A DNA stretch of 14,039 bases from an uncultured bacterium. Lineage in GTDB: Bacteria > Pseudomonadota > Alphaproteobacteria > SP197. The position numbers were made by a program, and so were the translations under genes. Every line of letters begins with the position of its first letter. Positions within the stretch are counted from its first letter, which is position 1. The stretch is from assembly GCA_938014945.1 (NCBI GenBank), contig CALLQH010000128.1:1-14039 (forward strand), given 5' to 3'. Below, piece after piece: positions 1-6,838 of the stretch. Below the pieces are notes generated by a model. That model did not search any database. It was not told the origin of the DNA and was given only the letters and a program-made list of their open reading frames with translations.

Positions 1-12
1 CCAGGCCCTGCA

Positions 13-48
13 ACCCTCGCCGCGTCGCGTTTGCGGCGCGGCGGGGGT
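13..48. repeat. Strong GC-rich hairpin downstream of the XRE gene
   Basis: Arms at 13-24 and 37-48 pair over 12 positions with a single T/G imperfection, and the interior (26-28 with 33-35) adds three more pairs around a GTTT tetraloop. It lies 19 bases past the stop codon of the leftward XRE gene, where a transcription end would be expected. No T-run follows on either strand, so it is not a textbook intrinsic terminator. It could be a bidirectional termination or RNA-stabilising stem for the XRE gene and for whatever lies to the left of the window. Nothing coding is recognised in bases 1-66. Confidence 0.45.
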
Positions 49-66
49 GGCAGGCACGAAAGCGTC

Positions 67-921
67 CTAAGGGGTGCGCAGAAGACCGCCTGCAAAGCCC
101 GAGATTTCAGGCGGCTGGATCACTGCCGACCGGATCAGGGAATCGAAGTGATCGGTCAGCAGACGGATGTGGTCCCGGCTGTTGAAGACGAAATAGACCT
201 CACCGGCATAAAGCACCGCCCGCAGGGGCCCGAAGATCGTGACCGGCGGCGCATAGCGTTCCCGCGCATCGAACAGGAACCACCGCAGTGTGGGATAGAG
301 TTCGTCGGTCAGGCGGGCGATGTGGTCCATCTGTTCGCGCCGATGCTCCAGGGACAGGCCGCGCCACATGCCCTCGCCGCGGGCGAAACTCTCCAGACTC
401 TGGATCGAACTGACGACCTCGAGATCGCTTTCGGAGCGCCGCGAAAAGGCCAGCCGATCGAGCGCGCCACGCTCGGCCGCCTTGAACGAGAGGCCGCGGC
501 TGTCACCGTATTCGTAGCGGTTGACCGCCTCGGTCTTGAGAAGGTCGGGCAGGGTCGTGGGCGAATAACGCACCTTGTAGCCGGCCGCTTCGGCGTGCCA
601 GGCCTTCAGGCGCTGATTGGCCGGATCGGCCGCCCCCGTGGCGATCTCCAGCGGCGGCCCGACGATCGCCTCGTCGGCCGCGGTTTCCTGCGATAGCCCC
701 AGCAGCCAGTCGGCGCTGACCTGGCAGGTCTGGGCGATGGCGGCGACCGTATCGGCGCGCGGCAGGCGGTCGTCGTGGCCGGAAAGCAGCTGCGACAGGG
801 TGGAGCGATCGATGCCGATGCGCCGCGCAAACGCGGCCTGGCTGTCGCCCAGGTCCGCGATCAGGGCCTGCAGGCGCTCCCGGAACAGACGGCCGGTGAG
901 GCGGCGGTCGTAGGTGGTCAT
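67..921 (-). CDS. XRE-family helix-turn-helix transcriptional regulator
   Basis: A 284-residue cytoplasmic DNA-binding protein. The N-terminal third holds a Cro/C1-type HTH: helix 2 at about residues 27-37 (SQAAFARRIGI) and the recognition helix at 38-48 (DRSTLSQLLSG), followed by the usual LPRADTVAAIAQ and VSADWLLGLS segments up to residue 77. The remaining 200 residues match no domain I can name; they end in a compact hydrophobic segment (about 228-284) that could be a ligand-binding or oligomerisation part. The ATG at 919-921 fits the start of the HTH domain, though its ribosome site is weak. The gene is divergent from the desaturase-like gene, with about 140 bases and two inverted repeats between them, so autoregulation and control of that rightward cluster are plausible. 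Control of the nearby MttB genes is also possible but only guesswork. The target and inducer are unknown. Confidence 0.87.
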   Translation of the reverse strand: MTTYDRRLTGRLFRERLQALIADLGDSQAAFARRIGIDRSTLSQLLSGHDDRLPRADTVAAIAQTCQVSADWLLGLSQETAADEAIVGPPLEIATGAADPANQRLKAWHAEAAGYKVRYSPTTLPDLLKTEAVNRYEYGDSRGLSFKAAERGALDRLAFSRRSESDLEVVSSIQSLESFARGEGMWRGLSLEHRREQMDHIARLTDELYPTLRWFLFDARERYAPPVTIFGPLRAVLYAGEVYFVFNSRDHIRLLTDHFDSLIRSAVIQPPEISGFAGGLLRTP

Positions 922-936
922 GCAATGCTCATTCGT

Positions 937-948
937 TGATTTAAATCA
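937..948. promoter_or_regulatory. Perfect 12-bp palindrome, candidate operator
   Basis: The sequence TGATTTAAATCA equals its own reverse complement. It sits 16 bases upstream of the XRE start codon, in the divergent region between the regulator and the desaturase-like gene. It is markedly A+T-rich against a GC-rich background, and its TTAAAT could also serve as a -10 element for the leftward gene. This would be a natural site for autoregulation by the XRE protein. Function is inferred from position and symmetry only. Confidence 0.45.
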
Positions 949-980
949 CCAAACGGGATGATCCGTGACAAGTCGATGCA

Positions 981-994
981 GAATGTGCGCATTC
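981..994. promoter_or_regulatory. Interrupted inverted repeat, candidate second operator
   Basis: GAATG and CATTC arms (981-985, 990-994) are separated by four bases. A related AATG-CT-CATT repeat lies at 924-933, directly upstream of the XRE start codon. The two share the half-site AATG/CATT with different spacers, so they may be two contacts of one regulator or a coincidence. Confidence 0.25.
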
Positions 995-1061
995 CCACAA
1001 CGACACAAGGGTCTTGGATGTCGTTGAATTGTCATGCACTACACGGGAACGAGCGCCCTTC

Positions 1062-2006
1062 ATGATTGCGATGACACCTGCGCCGCTCTGGCGCCGCTGG
1101 GAACTGCCGACCTGGGGGCTGGCCGCCGTCATCTATACCGGCTGGCTGTCGCTCACCTGGTGGCATGCCGCACTGCCCTGGTACGTCATCCTGCCCCTGG
1201 GCGCCTGGTTCGTGGCATGGTTCGGCCACCTGCAGCACGAAGCCCTGCACGGCCATCCCACCTCCACGGCCTGGATCAACGAGGCGCTCGTCTTTCCCGC
1301 CCTGGCCCTCTGGTATCCCTACGGCATCTACCGCGACAGCCATCTTGCCCATCACCTGGATTGGCGCCTGACCTGCCCGATCGACGATCCCGAGAGCTTC
1401 TACGTCACGCCGGCGCAGTGGCAGCGCATGGGACCGCTGCGCCGCGCTCTGCTGCGCGCCAACATGACCCTGCTCGGCCGACTGGTGCTGGGGCCGGCGC
1501 TCGCCACCTGGGGCCTCTACCTGGGCGAGGGGCGCCGCCTGCTCTCGGGCGATACCGCGCATCTGGGGATCTGGGTGCGCCACTTTGCAGGTATGGCGCT
1601 TGTCGTGACCTGGGTCGTCATGGTGTGCGACATGCCGTTTTGGGCCTATCTGCTGCTCGTCGCCTATCCCGGCGCTTCGCTCACCATGCTGCGCTCCTTT
1701 GCCGAACACCGGCCGGCGCAGCGCTACGAGCACCGCATCGCCATCAACCGGGCCGAGGCGCCGATGGGCCTGCTCTACCTCAACAACAACCTGCATGCCG
1801 TGCACCATGCCGTGCCCGGTCTGGCCTGGTACGAGATTCCCGGCTTCTACCGCGAGCGTCGCCAGGAATGGGAAACGGGTAACGGCGGCTTCGTCTGGAA
1901 CGGCTACCGCGAGCTCTTCCGTCGCTACCTGCTGACCCCCAAGGACCACCCGGTCCACCCGCTCTACGAGGACAGCCACTGCCCGATGCCGCAGCCGGCG
2001 GCGTAA
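1062..2006 (+). CDS. Fatty acid desaturase-like di-iron membrane protein
   Basis: A 314-residue integral membrane protein of the fatty acid desaturase/hydroxylase superfamily, which uses O2 and a histidine-bound di-iron site. Three histidine boxes are visible: HEALHGH (residues 59-65), HLAHH (94-98) and HAVHH (245-249), plus H216 in AEHR. Hydrophobic segments surround them (about 17-55, 73-90, 140-155 and 175-208). I chose the ATG at 1062; an in-frame TTG at 1014 would add 16 residues of unremarkable sequence, and neither has a strong ribosome site. It is divergent from the XRE regulator and is followed 101 bases later by the EamA transporter. The superfamily also includes carotenoid ketolases and other hydroxylases, so the substrate is not fixed by sequence. 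A lipid substrate would fit with the cyclopropane-synthase-like gene about 5 kb away, but this is inference. Confidence 0.85.
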   Translation: MIAMTPAPLWRRWELPTWGLAAVIYTGWLSLTWWHAALPWYVILPLGAWFVAWFGHLQHEALHGHPTSTAWINEALVFPALALWYPYGIYRDSHLAHHLDWRLTCPIDDPESFYVTPAQWQRMGPLRRALLRANMTLLGRLVLGPALATWGLYLGEGRRLLSGDTAHLGIWVRHFAGMALVVTWVVMVCDMPFWAYLLLVAYPGASLTMLRSFAEHRPAQRYEHRIAINRAEAPMGLLYLNNNLHAVHHAVPGLAWYEIPGFYRERRQEWETGNGGFVWNGYRELFRRYLLTPKDHPVHPLYEDSHCPMPQPAA

Positions 2007-2057
2007 TCCCGCGACGCAGGGCGGTTCTGCGCAAAGGACATTCGCCAGCACGGGGCC

Positions 2058-2079
2058 GGGGGCTCTAGACTGAGCCTCC
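2058..2079. repeat. 8-bp-stem hairpin between desaturase and transporter genes
   Basis: GGGGGCTC at 2058-2065 pairs with GAGCCTCC at 2072-2079 (one G-T wobble) around a six-base loop. It lies 51 bases after the desaturase stop and 28 bases before the transporter start. No T-run follows, so it is at best a weak terminator or attenuator separating the two genes. The rest of 2007-2107 shows no clear promoter. Confidence 0.3.
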
Positions 2080-2107
2080 CGCCCGTTGCATCCGGATTCC
2101 GCGCGAC

Positions 2108-3013
2108 ATGACCGCCTCCGCCAATGCGCCGTCGCGCCTCCTTTCCATCGGCATTCCCGCACTCTTCGTCGTGCTGTGGTCCAGTGGCTTCATCGCCGCC
2201 AAGGCGGGCCTCCAGGCCGCCGATCCGCTGACCTTTCTCGCCCTGCGTTTTGCCCTGGTGACGGTGCTGATGCTCGTCATCGTGCTCGTCACGCGCCCGC
2301 CCTGGCCGCGCACCTGGGGCGAGGTCGGCCACATCGCGGTGGCCGGCGCACTGATGCAGGCGATCTATTTCGGCGCGGCCTGGGTCGCCATGTCGACAGG
2401 CGTGGGCGCCGGAACCGCGGCGCTCATCGTCTGCATGCAGCCAATCTTCACGGCCATCGCCGCCGGGCCGATGCTGGGCGAACGGGTCGGCGCGCGCCAG
2501 TGGGCGGGACTGGGACTGGGCTTTCTTGGCGTTGCCCTGGTCGTCGAGCGCAAGCTGGAGCTTGGCCTGGGGACGCCCGCGGGCATCGCGATCTGTTTCG
2601 TGTCGCTGGCCGGCATCACCATCGGCACGCTCTACCAGAAGCGGTTCTGCCCGACGATCGATCCGCGCACCGGCGGGCTGGTGCAGTTCACCACCGCCAC
2701 GGCCATGCTGCTGCCCGCCGCACTGCTCTTCGAGGAGGCGCGCATCCACTGGAGCCTGGAGTTCGTTGCGGCGCTCTTCTACGTCGCGGTGGTGCTTTCG
2801 CTGGTTTCCGTCAGCCTGCTTTTTGTGATGATCAAGCGGGGCCAGGCCAGCCGCATGACCAGCCTGTTCTTCCTGGTGCCGCCGCTGACTGCGCTCATGG
2901 CCTGGGCGGCGCTGGGCGAGACCATGACCTGGAGCGCCATCGCCGGCATGGTTCTGGCGGTGGCCGGCGTTGCCATGGTGGTCACGGGCCGCAGCCCGGC
3001 GCCCCGGCGGTGA
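2108..3013 (+). CDS. EamA/DMT-superfamily transporter
   Basis: A 301-residue inner-membrane protein with the ten-helix, two-repeat plan of the drug/metabolite transporter superfamily (EamA, RhaT-like). The first repeat opens with the typical LWSSGFIAAKAGL (about residues 22-35) followed by PLTFLALRFALV, and ends near residue 142 with LGERVGARQWAGLGLGFLGV, a classic end of an EamA unit. The second repeat ends with LGETMTWSAIAGMVLAVAGV (about 270-290). Length is normal for the family. Members export amino acids, their derivatives or other small metabolites; the substrate cannot be told from sequence. The ribosome site is weak. The stop codon overlaps the GTG start of the next gene by four bases (GTGA), so the two membrane proteins are probably translated together. 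Confidence 0.92.
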   Translation: MTASANAPSRLLSIGIPALFVVLWSSGFIAAKAGLQAADPLTFLALRFALVTVLMLVIVLVTRPPWPRTWGEVGHIAVAGALMQAIYFGAAWVAMSTGVGAGTAALIVCMQPIFTAIAAGPMLGERVGARQWAGLGLGFLGVALVVERKLELGLGTPAGIAICFVSLAGITIGTLYQKRFCPTIDPRTGGLVQFTTATAMLLPAALLFEEARIHWSLEFVAALFYVAVVLSLVSVSLLFVMIKRGQASRMTSLFFLVPPLTALMAWAALGETMTWSAIAGMVLAVAGVAMVVTGRSPAPRR

Positions 3014-4065
3014 AGCTCTCGCCCCAGACCCGCCGCAAGGCCCTGGTCGACGGGCGCACCCTGGCGCTGGGCACGGCGGGCGGCCTTGCCTTCGCCGCCA
3101 TCGGCATGCCTGCCGCCTTTCTCTCGGGCGCCATGGTGGCGGTGGCCGCCGCGGCGCTTTCGGGCGTGAAGGTCGATCTGCCGCCGCGCCTGCGCGATAC
3201 CGCCTTCATCGTGCTCGGCGCGATCCTGGGTGCGGCCATCGATCGCGACACGGTTGCCTCCTTTGCCTCCTGGCCGGTTTCGCTGGTCGGCCTGCTGCTG
3301 TCGCTGGCGGCCGTCATGCTGGTGGTGCCGCGTTACCTGGAGCGCCGCCACGCGATCGACGCTCCGACCGCATGGCTCTGCGCCATCCCCGGTGCGCTGA
3401 GCTACGTCATCGCGCTGGCCTCCGACCTTTCCCATGTCGACCTGCGGCGTGTCGCCGTCCTCCAGACCCTGCGCGTGGCGATGCTGCTCGCGATCTTCCC
3501 GGCCGTAGTCGGCATCGCTACCGACATTCCGCCCCATCCCGCCGATGGCGGTGCGACGGTCTCCTGGCCCATGACCGGCCTGATCCTGGTGCTCTGTTTT
3601 GCCTGTGTGCCCCTGGCGCGGCGCTTGCGGGTGCCCGCGCCAACCTTCGTCGCGCCGATGTTCCTGTCCGGCGCCCTGTCGGTGGCCGGGCTCTACCACG
3701 GCCAGCTTCCCGTCGAGCTGCTCTGGCCCTCGTTGATCGTCAGCGGTGTTGCCGTGGGCGCGCGGTTTGCCGGCACCAGCGCGCTCTTCCTGTGGCAGTG
3801 CCTGAAGGCGGGGCTGGGCGGGCTCGTAATCGCGCTGGCCATCACCAGTGCCTTTGCCTTCGTCGTCGGCATGATCACGGGCGAGCCGTTCCTGCAGCTC
3901 TGCCTTGCCTTCGCGCCGGGTGGCTTTGACGTGATGCCGGTGCTTGCCTTCGCCTTCGATCTCGATCCCGCTTTTGTCGCCGGCCATCAGCTCGTGCGCT
4001 TCCTGGCGGTCAGCCTGACGCTGCCCTTCCTGCTGCGCCGGATCAGCCCGCCGCCGCCAGACTGA
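3010..4065 (+). CDS. AbrB-family (ammonia monooxygenase-like) membrane protein
   Basis: A 351-residue very hydrophobic protein of the AbrB membrane family (Pfam AbrB, PF05145), often misnamed 'ammonia monooxygenase' or confused with the AbrB DNA-binding protein. The family is an internal duplication of about 4-5 helices. Here the two halves start near residues 18 (GTAGGLAFAAIGMPAAFLSG) and 187 (LVLCFACVPLARRLRVPAP, then PMFLSGALSVAG); the PAAFLSG and PMFLSG motifs are the repeat signature, and the C-terminal APGGFDVMPVLAF segment is typical. Function is poorly defined; transport or membrane regulation has been suggested. I chose the GTG at 3010 because it overlaps the transporter stop (GTGA) and gives the family's usual length and N-terminus. 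The open frame continues further upstream only as an overlap of the transporter gene. The 3' end overlaps the convergent GNAT gene by 23 bases. Confidence 0.88.
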   Translation: MKLSPQTRRKALVDGRTLALGTAGGLAFAAIGMPAAFLSGAMVAVAAAALSGVKVDLPPRLRDTAFIVLGAILGAAIDRDTVASFASWPVSLVGLLLSLAAVMLVVPRYLERRHAIDAPTAWLCAIPGALSYVIALASDLSHVDLRRVAVLQTLRVAMLLAIFPAVVGIATDIPPHPADGGATVSWPMTGLILVLCFACVPLARRLRVPAPTFVAPMFLSGALSVAGLYHGQLPVELLWPSLIVSGVAVGARFAGTSALFLWQCLKAGLGGLVIALAITSAFAFVVGMITGEPFLQLCLAFAPGGFDVMPVLAFAFDLDPAFVAGHQLVRFLAVSLTLPFLLRRISPPPPD

Positions 4066-4621
4066 GGCGCATCACCGGACGGCGGGGCAGGGGGCGGGCG
4101 ACCTCGACGAAACCCGCATCGGCGAAGGCCGCCCGTGTGCCGACGAACAGCTCCGACGCGCCGGTGCGCTCGCCCGGATCCATGGGATAGGCCTCCAGCA
4201 TGGTCGCGCCCTGTGCCCTTGCGTGCGCCACCGCACCCTGGAGCAGTGCGCGCATCAGGCCGCGCTTGCGGTAACCCTTGCGCACGACGAAGCAGGTGAC
4301 GGACCAGACCGGCGTGTCGTCGATGGGAGCGAAGGGTTTCGAGCGGTTCAGCCGGTCATGTTTCTCCCGCGGCGCCACGGCGCACCAGCCGGCCGGCACG
4401 CCATCGACCCAGAGGATCACGCCGGGTTCCTCGCCTGCCGCGACGCGGGCGCGCAGGGTCGCCATGTTGGCGGCACCCCAGCCCGCCTTGTAGTCCTTGT
4501 TGGGCAGATACCAGTAGGCGCACCAGCACTTGCGGGCATAGCTGCAGCCGTCCATCACGGCTTCCAGATCATCCCAGCGTTCGGGGCTCGCCGGAGCGCA
4601 GGTGACGGTCTGCCCGTTCAT
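4043..4621 (-). CDS. GNAT-family N-acetyltransferase
   Basis: A 192-residue soluble protein with a GNAT fold that would transfer an acetyl group from acetyl-CoA to an amine. The acetyl-CoA-binding motif A is at about residues 107-127 (SVTCFVVRKGYRKRGLMRALL), where the RKGYRKRG stretch is the pyrophosphate-binding turn, followed by a helix (LLQGAVAHARAQGA) and the strand MLEAYPMD. The N-terminal part carries a Cys-rich CSYARKCWCAYWY segment (26-37) shared by a recognisable GNAT subgroup of unknown substrate. The start codon overlaps the stop of the peroxidase-related gene (ATGA, 4618-4621), so it is translationally coupled and is the last gene of the leftward block. Its 3' end overlaps the convergent AbrB-family gene by 23 bases. 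An amine substrate would suit a methylamine-related operon, but that is only inferred. Confidence 0.88.
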   Translation of the reverse strand: MNGQTVTCAPASPERWDDLEAVMDGCSYARKCWCAYWYLPNKDYKAGWGAANMATLRARVAAGEEPGVILWVDGVPAGWCAVAPREKHDRLNRSKPFAPIDDTPVWSVTCFVVRKGYRKRGLMRALLQGAVAHARAQGATMLEAYPMDPGERTGASELFVGTRAAFADAGFVEVARPLPRRPVMRLSLAAAG

Positions 4622-5190
4622 CCCCGGCCCATGGTGTAGAACTCCGCATTGGGACGCATGGCGGTGAGGTTGGCGAGCCGGTTGCTCATGGCGAAGAAGG
4701 CCACGATGGCGCCGATGTCCCAGATCGCCTCGTCGTCGAAGCCGTGGCCGCGCAGGGTTTCCAGATCGGCCTCGCCGATGTTGCGGCTGTCGGTCGCCAC
4801 CTTCATGGCGAAATCCAGCATCGCCTTCTGGCGCGGGCTGAGATCGGCCTTGGTGTGGTTGATGGCCACCTGATCGGCGATCAGCGGGTTCTTCGCGCGG
4901 ATGCGCAGGATCGCGCCGTGGGCGATGACGCAGTACTGGCAGCCGTTGGCTGCGGAAGTGGCGACGACGATCATCTCGCGCTCGGCCTTGGTGAGGCCGA
5001 TGTCCTTTTCCATCAGCGCGTCGTGATAGGCCAAAAAGGCCCGCAGCTCGTCGGGCCGGTGGGCCAGCACCAGGAAGACATTGGGCACGAAACCCGCCTT
5101 TTCCTGCACCGCCAGGATACGGCTCCTCAGATCCTCCGGCAGGTCGGCGACCTCGGGCACGGGGAAGCGGCTGATGGGATGCTCGGTCAT
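4618..5190 (-). CDS. Peroxidase-related protein, AhpD/carboxymuconolactone decarboxylase fold
   Basis: A 190-residue protein of the AhpD-like superfamily, matching the 'uncharacterized peroxidase-related enzyme' group. The active-site signature is E70/E72...C84-QY-C87-xxx-H91 (NGCQYCVIAHGAIL), the redox CxxC plus proton-relay histidine seen in AhpD. A second half-domain with KAMLDFAMKVATD (about 122-134) is typical of the fold. The likely role is thiol-dependent reduction of peroxides; no partner is encoded nearby. I chose the ATG at 5190: it starts the conserved ISRFPVPE segment and lies 16 bases after the mttB1 stop. A longer in-frame start at 5250 would overlap mttB1 by 44 bases and add non-conserved residues. 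It is coupled to the GNAT gene by an ATGA overlap. Confidence 0.92.
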   Translation of the reverse strand: MTEHPISRFPVPEVADLPEDLRSRILAVQEKAGFVPNVFLVLAHRPDELRAFLAYHDALMEKDIGLTKAEREMIVVATSAANGCQYCVIAHGAILRIRAKNPLIADQVAINHTKADLSPRQKAMLDFAMKVATDSRNIGEADLETLRGHGFDDEAIWDIGAIVAFFAMSNRLANLTAMRPNAEFYTMGRG

Positions 5191-5206
5191 GGCGCGCTGC
5201 CTGTCT

Positions 5207-6742
5207 TCAGTTGTCGTGGACGCCGCCTTCTTCCTTGCGTTTGGCGACATAGGTTTCCAGTTCCTCGACGATGGCCGGGTCGAGTTCCGGCGCCTCGTAG
5301 TTCTCCAGGATCATCTTCCAGATACGGTTGGCACGGGTCGCCGCATCCGGGCTGCCGGCTTCGACCCAGGTCTCGTAGTTGCGCCAGTCCGAAAGCATGG
5401 GCGCGTAGAAGGCCGTCTCGTAGCGGTCCAGCGTGTGCTGCGTGCCGAAGAAATGGCCACCGGGGCCGACGTCGCGCATCGCCTCTATGCCGATGGCGTC
5501 GTCGGAAACCTCGATGGGCATCATCGTCTCGAACATACCCTGCAGCATCTCGGCATCGACGATCATCTTCTCGAAGCTCGCGACCAGGCCGCCTTCCAGC
5601 CAGCCCGCGCCGTGGTGGATGAAGTTCGCGCCCGACATGAAGGCCGCCCACAGGCTCATGCCCGATTCATAGGCGCCCTGGGCGTCGACGGCGTTGGAGG
5701 CATTCACGTTGCTGGTGCGGAAGGGGATGGCGTACTTGCGCGCAAGCTGGCCGCCCGCCAGCGTCGCCTTGACGTATTCGGGCGTGCCGAAGGCCGGCGC
5801 GCCGGACTTCATGTCGACGTTGCTGGTGAAGCCGCCATAGACGCTGGGGCAGCCCGGGCGGACCATCTGGATCAGCGCCAGGCCCGCCAGCGCCTCGGCG
5901 TTCTGCTGGGCCAGCGCGCCGGCAAGGGTCGTCGGCGCCATCGCGCCCAGCAGGGTGAAGGGCGTGATCGCGACGGCCTGGCCATGGCTCGCCATCTCGA
6001 TCAGGCCCTGGCACATCGGCTCGTCGAGCTTCAGCGGCGAGTTGGTGTTGATCAGCGTGATCAGGCCCGGTTTCTCGATCATCTCCTCTTCAGAGATGCC
6101 GCGCGCGATGCGGTTCATCACGATGCCGTCGCGGCTGCGTTCGGCGCCAAGCGCATAGGTGCGCCAGACCCGATCGGTCAGCGTGATGAACGACATGTAG
6201 CAGTCCAGATGCCGCGTCGGCACCGGCAGGTCGATGGCCTCGGTGGGATAACCCGCGAAGAAATGGATGCAGTTGAGGCTGGCCGCGACCTTCACCAGGT
6301 TCTCGAAGTCCCTGAATGTACCGGGCCGGCGCCCGCCGTCGAGGTCGGAGCAGTTCGGCGTGGAGGAGACCGGGGTCACCAGAACCCGGTTGCCGCCGAA
6401 GGTGATGTCGCGCTCGGCCACACGGCTGTGCAGGGTGAACTCGGCCGGGGCCTTGGCGACATGCTCCATCACCATGGCGCGGTCCATGCGCACCCGTCCG
6501 TTCGCATCGTCGACATCGGCGCCAGCGGCCTTGTAGAGCGCCCGCGCCGGGGCCGAGAGCACCTCCATGCCGAGATCCTCCAGGATCGTCAGCGAGGCGG
6601 TGTGGATGTGCTCCAGTTCGTCGGCCGACAGTACGTTGAGCGGCGGGAAGGGGTTGCGCACCTCGCGCCAGGGCAACTGGTTCAGGACCGGCTTGCTGTC
6701 GCGGGCGGCGGCGCTGCGGCGGGACGTGGTACGACGGGACAT
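5207..6742 (-). CDS. Trimethylamine methyltransferase (MttB) family protein, non-pyrrolysine; here mttB1
   Basis: A 511-residue protein of the MttB superfamily (COG5598, TIM-barrel). Studied non-pyrrolysine members move a methyl group from glycine betaine, proline betaine, carnitine or similar quaternary amines to a cobalamin-binding protein. Recognisable segments are NQLPWREVRNPFPP (about 21-34), LSADELEHIHTASL, VAKAPAEFTLHSR, GGFTSNVDMKSGAPAFGTPE, GWLEGGLVASFEKM and the near-C-terminal GPGGHFFGTQHTLDRYETAF. No in-frame TAG interrupts it, so it does not use pyrrolysine. I prefer the ATG at 6742, because AGAGGAGG lies five bases upstream; an in-frame ATG at 6790 would precede that site. It is about 60% identical by eye to the paralogue at 8300-9823. 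It follows the cyclopropane-synthase-like gene by 96 bases and precedes the peroxidase-related gene by 16. No corrinoid protein is encoded in the window; the substrate is unknown. Confidence 0.93.
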   Translation of the reverse strand: MSRRTTSRRSAAARDSKPVLNQLPWREVRNPFPPLNVLSADELEHIHTASLTILEDLGMEVLSAPARALYKAAGADVDDANGRVRMDRAMVMEHVAKAPAEFTLHSRVAERDITFGGNRVLVTPVSSTPNCSDLDGGRRPGTFRDFENLVKVAASLNCIHFFAGYPTEAIDLPVPTRHLDCYMSFITLTDRVWRTYALGAERSRDGIVMNRIARGISEEEMIEKPGLITLINTNSPLKLDEPMCQGLIEMASHGQAVAITPFTLLGAMAPTTLAGALAQQNAEALAGLALIQMVRPGCPSVYGGFTSNVDMKSGAPAFGTPEYVKATLAGGQLARKYAIPFRTSNVNASNAVDAQGAYESGMSLWAAFMSGANFIHHGAGWLEGGLVASFEKMIVDAEMLQGMFETMMPIEVSDDAIGIEAMRDVGPGGHFFGTQHTLDRYETAFYAPMLSDWRNYETWVEAGSPDAATRANRIWKMILENYEAPELDPAIVEELETYVAKRKEEGGVHDN

Positions 6743-6747
6743 GGTGG

Positions 6748-6755
6748 CCTCCTCT
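6748..6755 (-). promoter_or_regulatory. Strong ribosome binding site of mttB1
   Basis: Read on the minus strand this is AGAGGAGG with a five-base spacer to the ATG at 6742. It is the strongest Shine-Dalgarno sequence in the leftward block and decides the start of mttB1 against the longer in-frame ATG at 6790. Confidence 0.75.
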
Positions 6756-6838
6756 GGCGCGCCGAGCCTAGGCGTCGCGCGTGCCGGCAAACAAGCACCA
6801 GCCCGTCATGTTCGCGTCCGTTTGCGCCCGTGCGACGA

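Noticed and set aside
13..48. Rho-independent terminator
   Set aside because: The stem is strong, but no T-run follows on either strand, so it is listed only as a hairpin.
31..696. Rightward open frame opposite the XRE gene
   Set aside because: The opposite strand encodes a clear HTH protein with a proper start; this frame has no domain or plausible ribosome site.
2086..3009. Upstream extension of the AbrB-family reading frame
   Set aside because: It runs in another frame across the well-supported EamA gene and encodes Arg/Ala/Gly-rich sequence without family features; the GTG at 3010 is the natural start.
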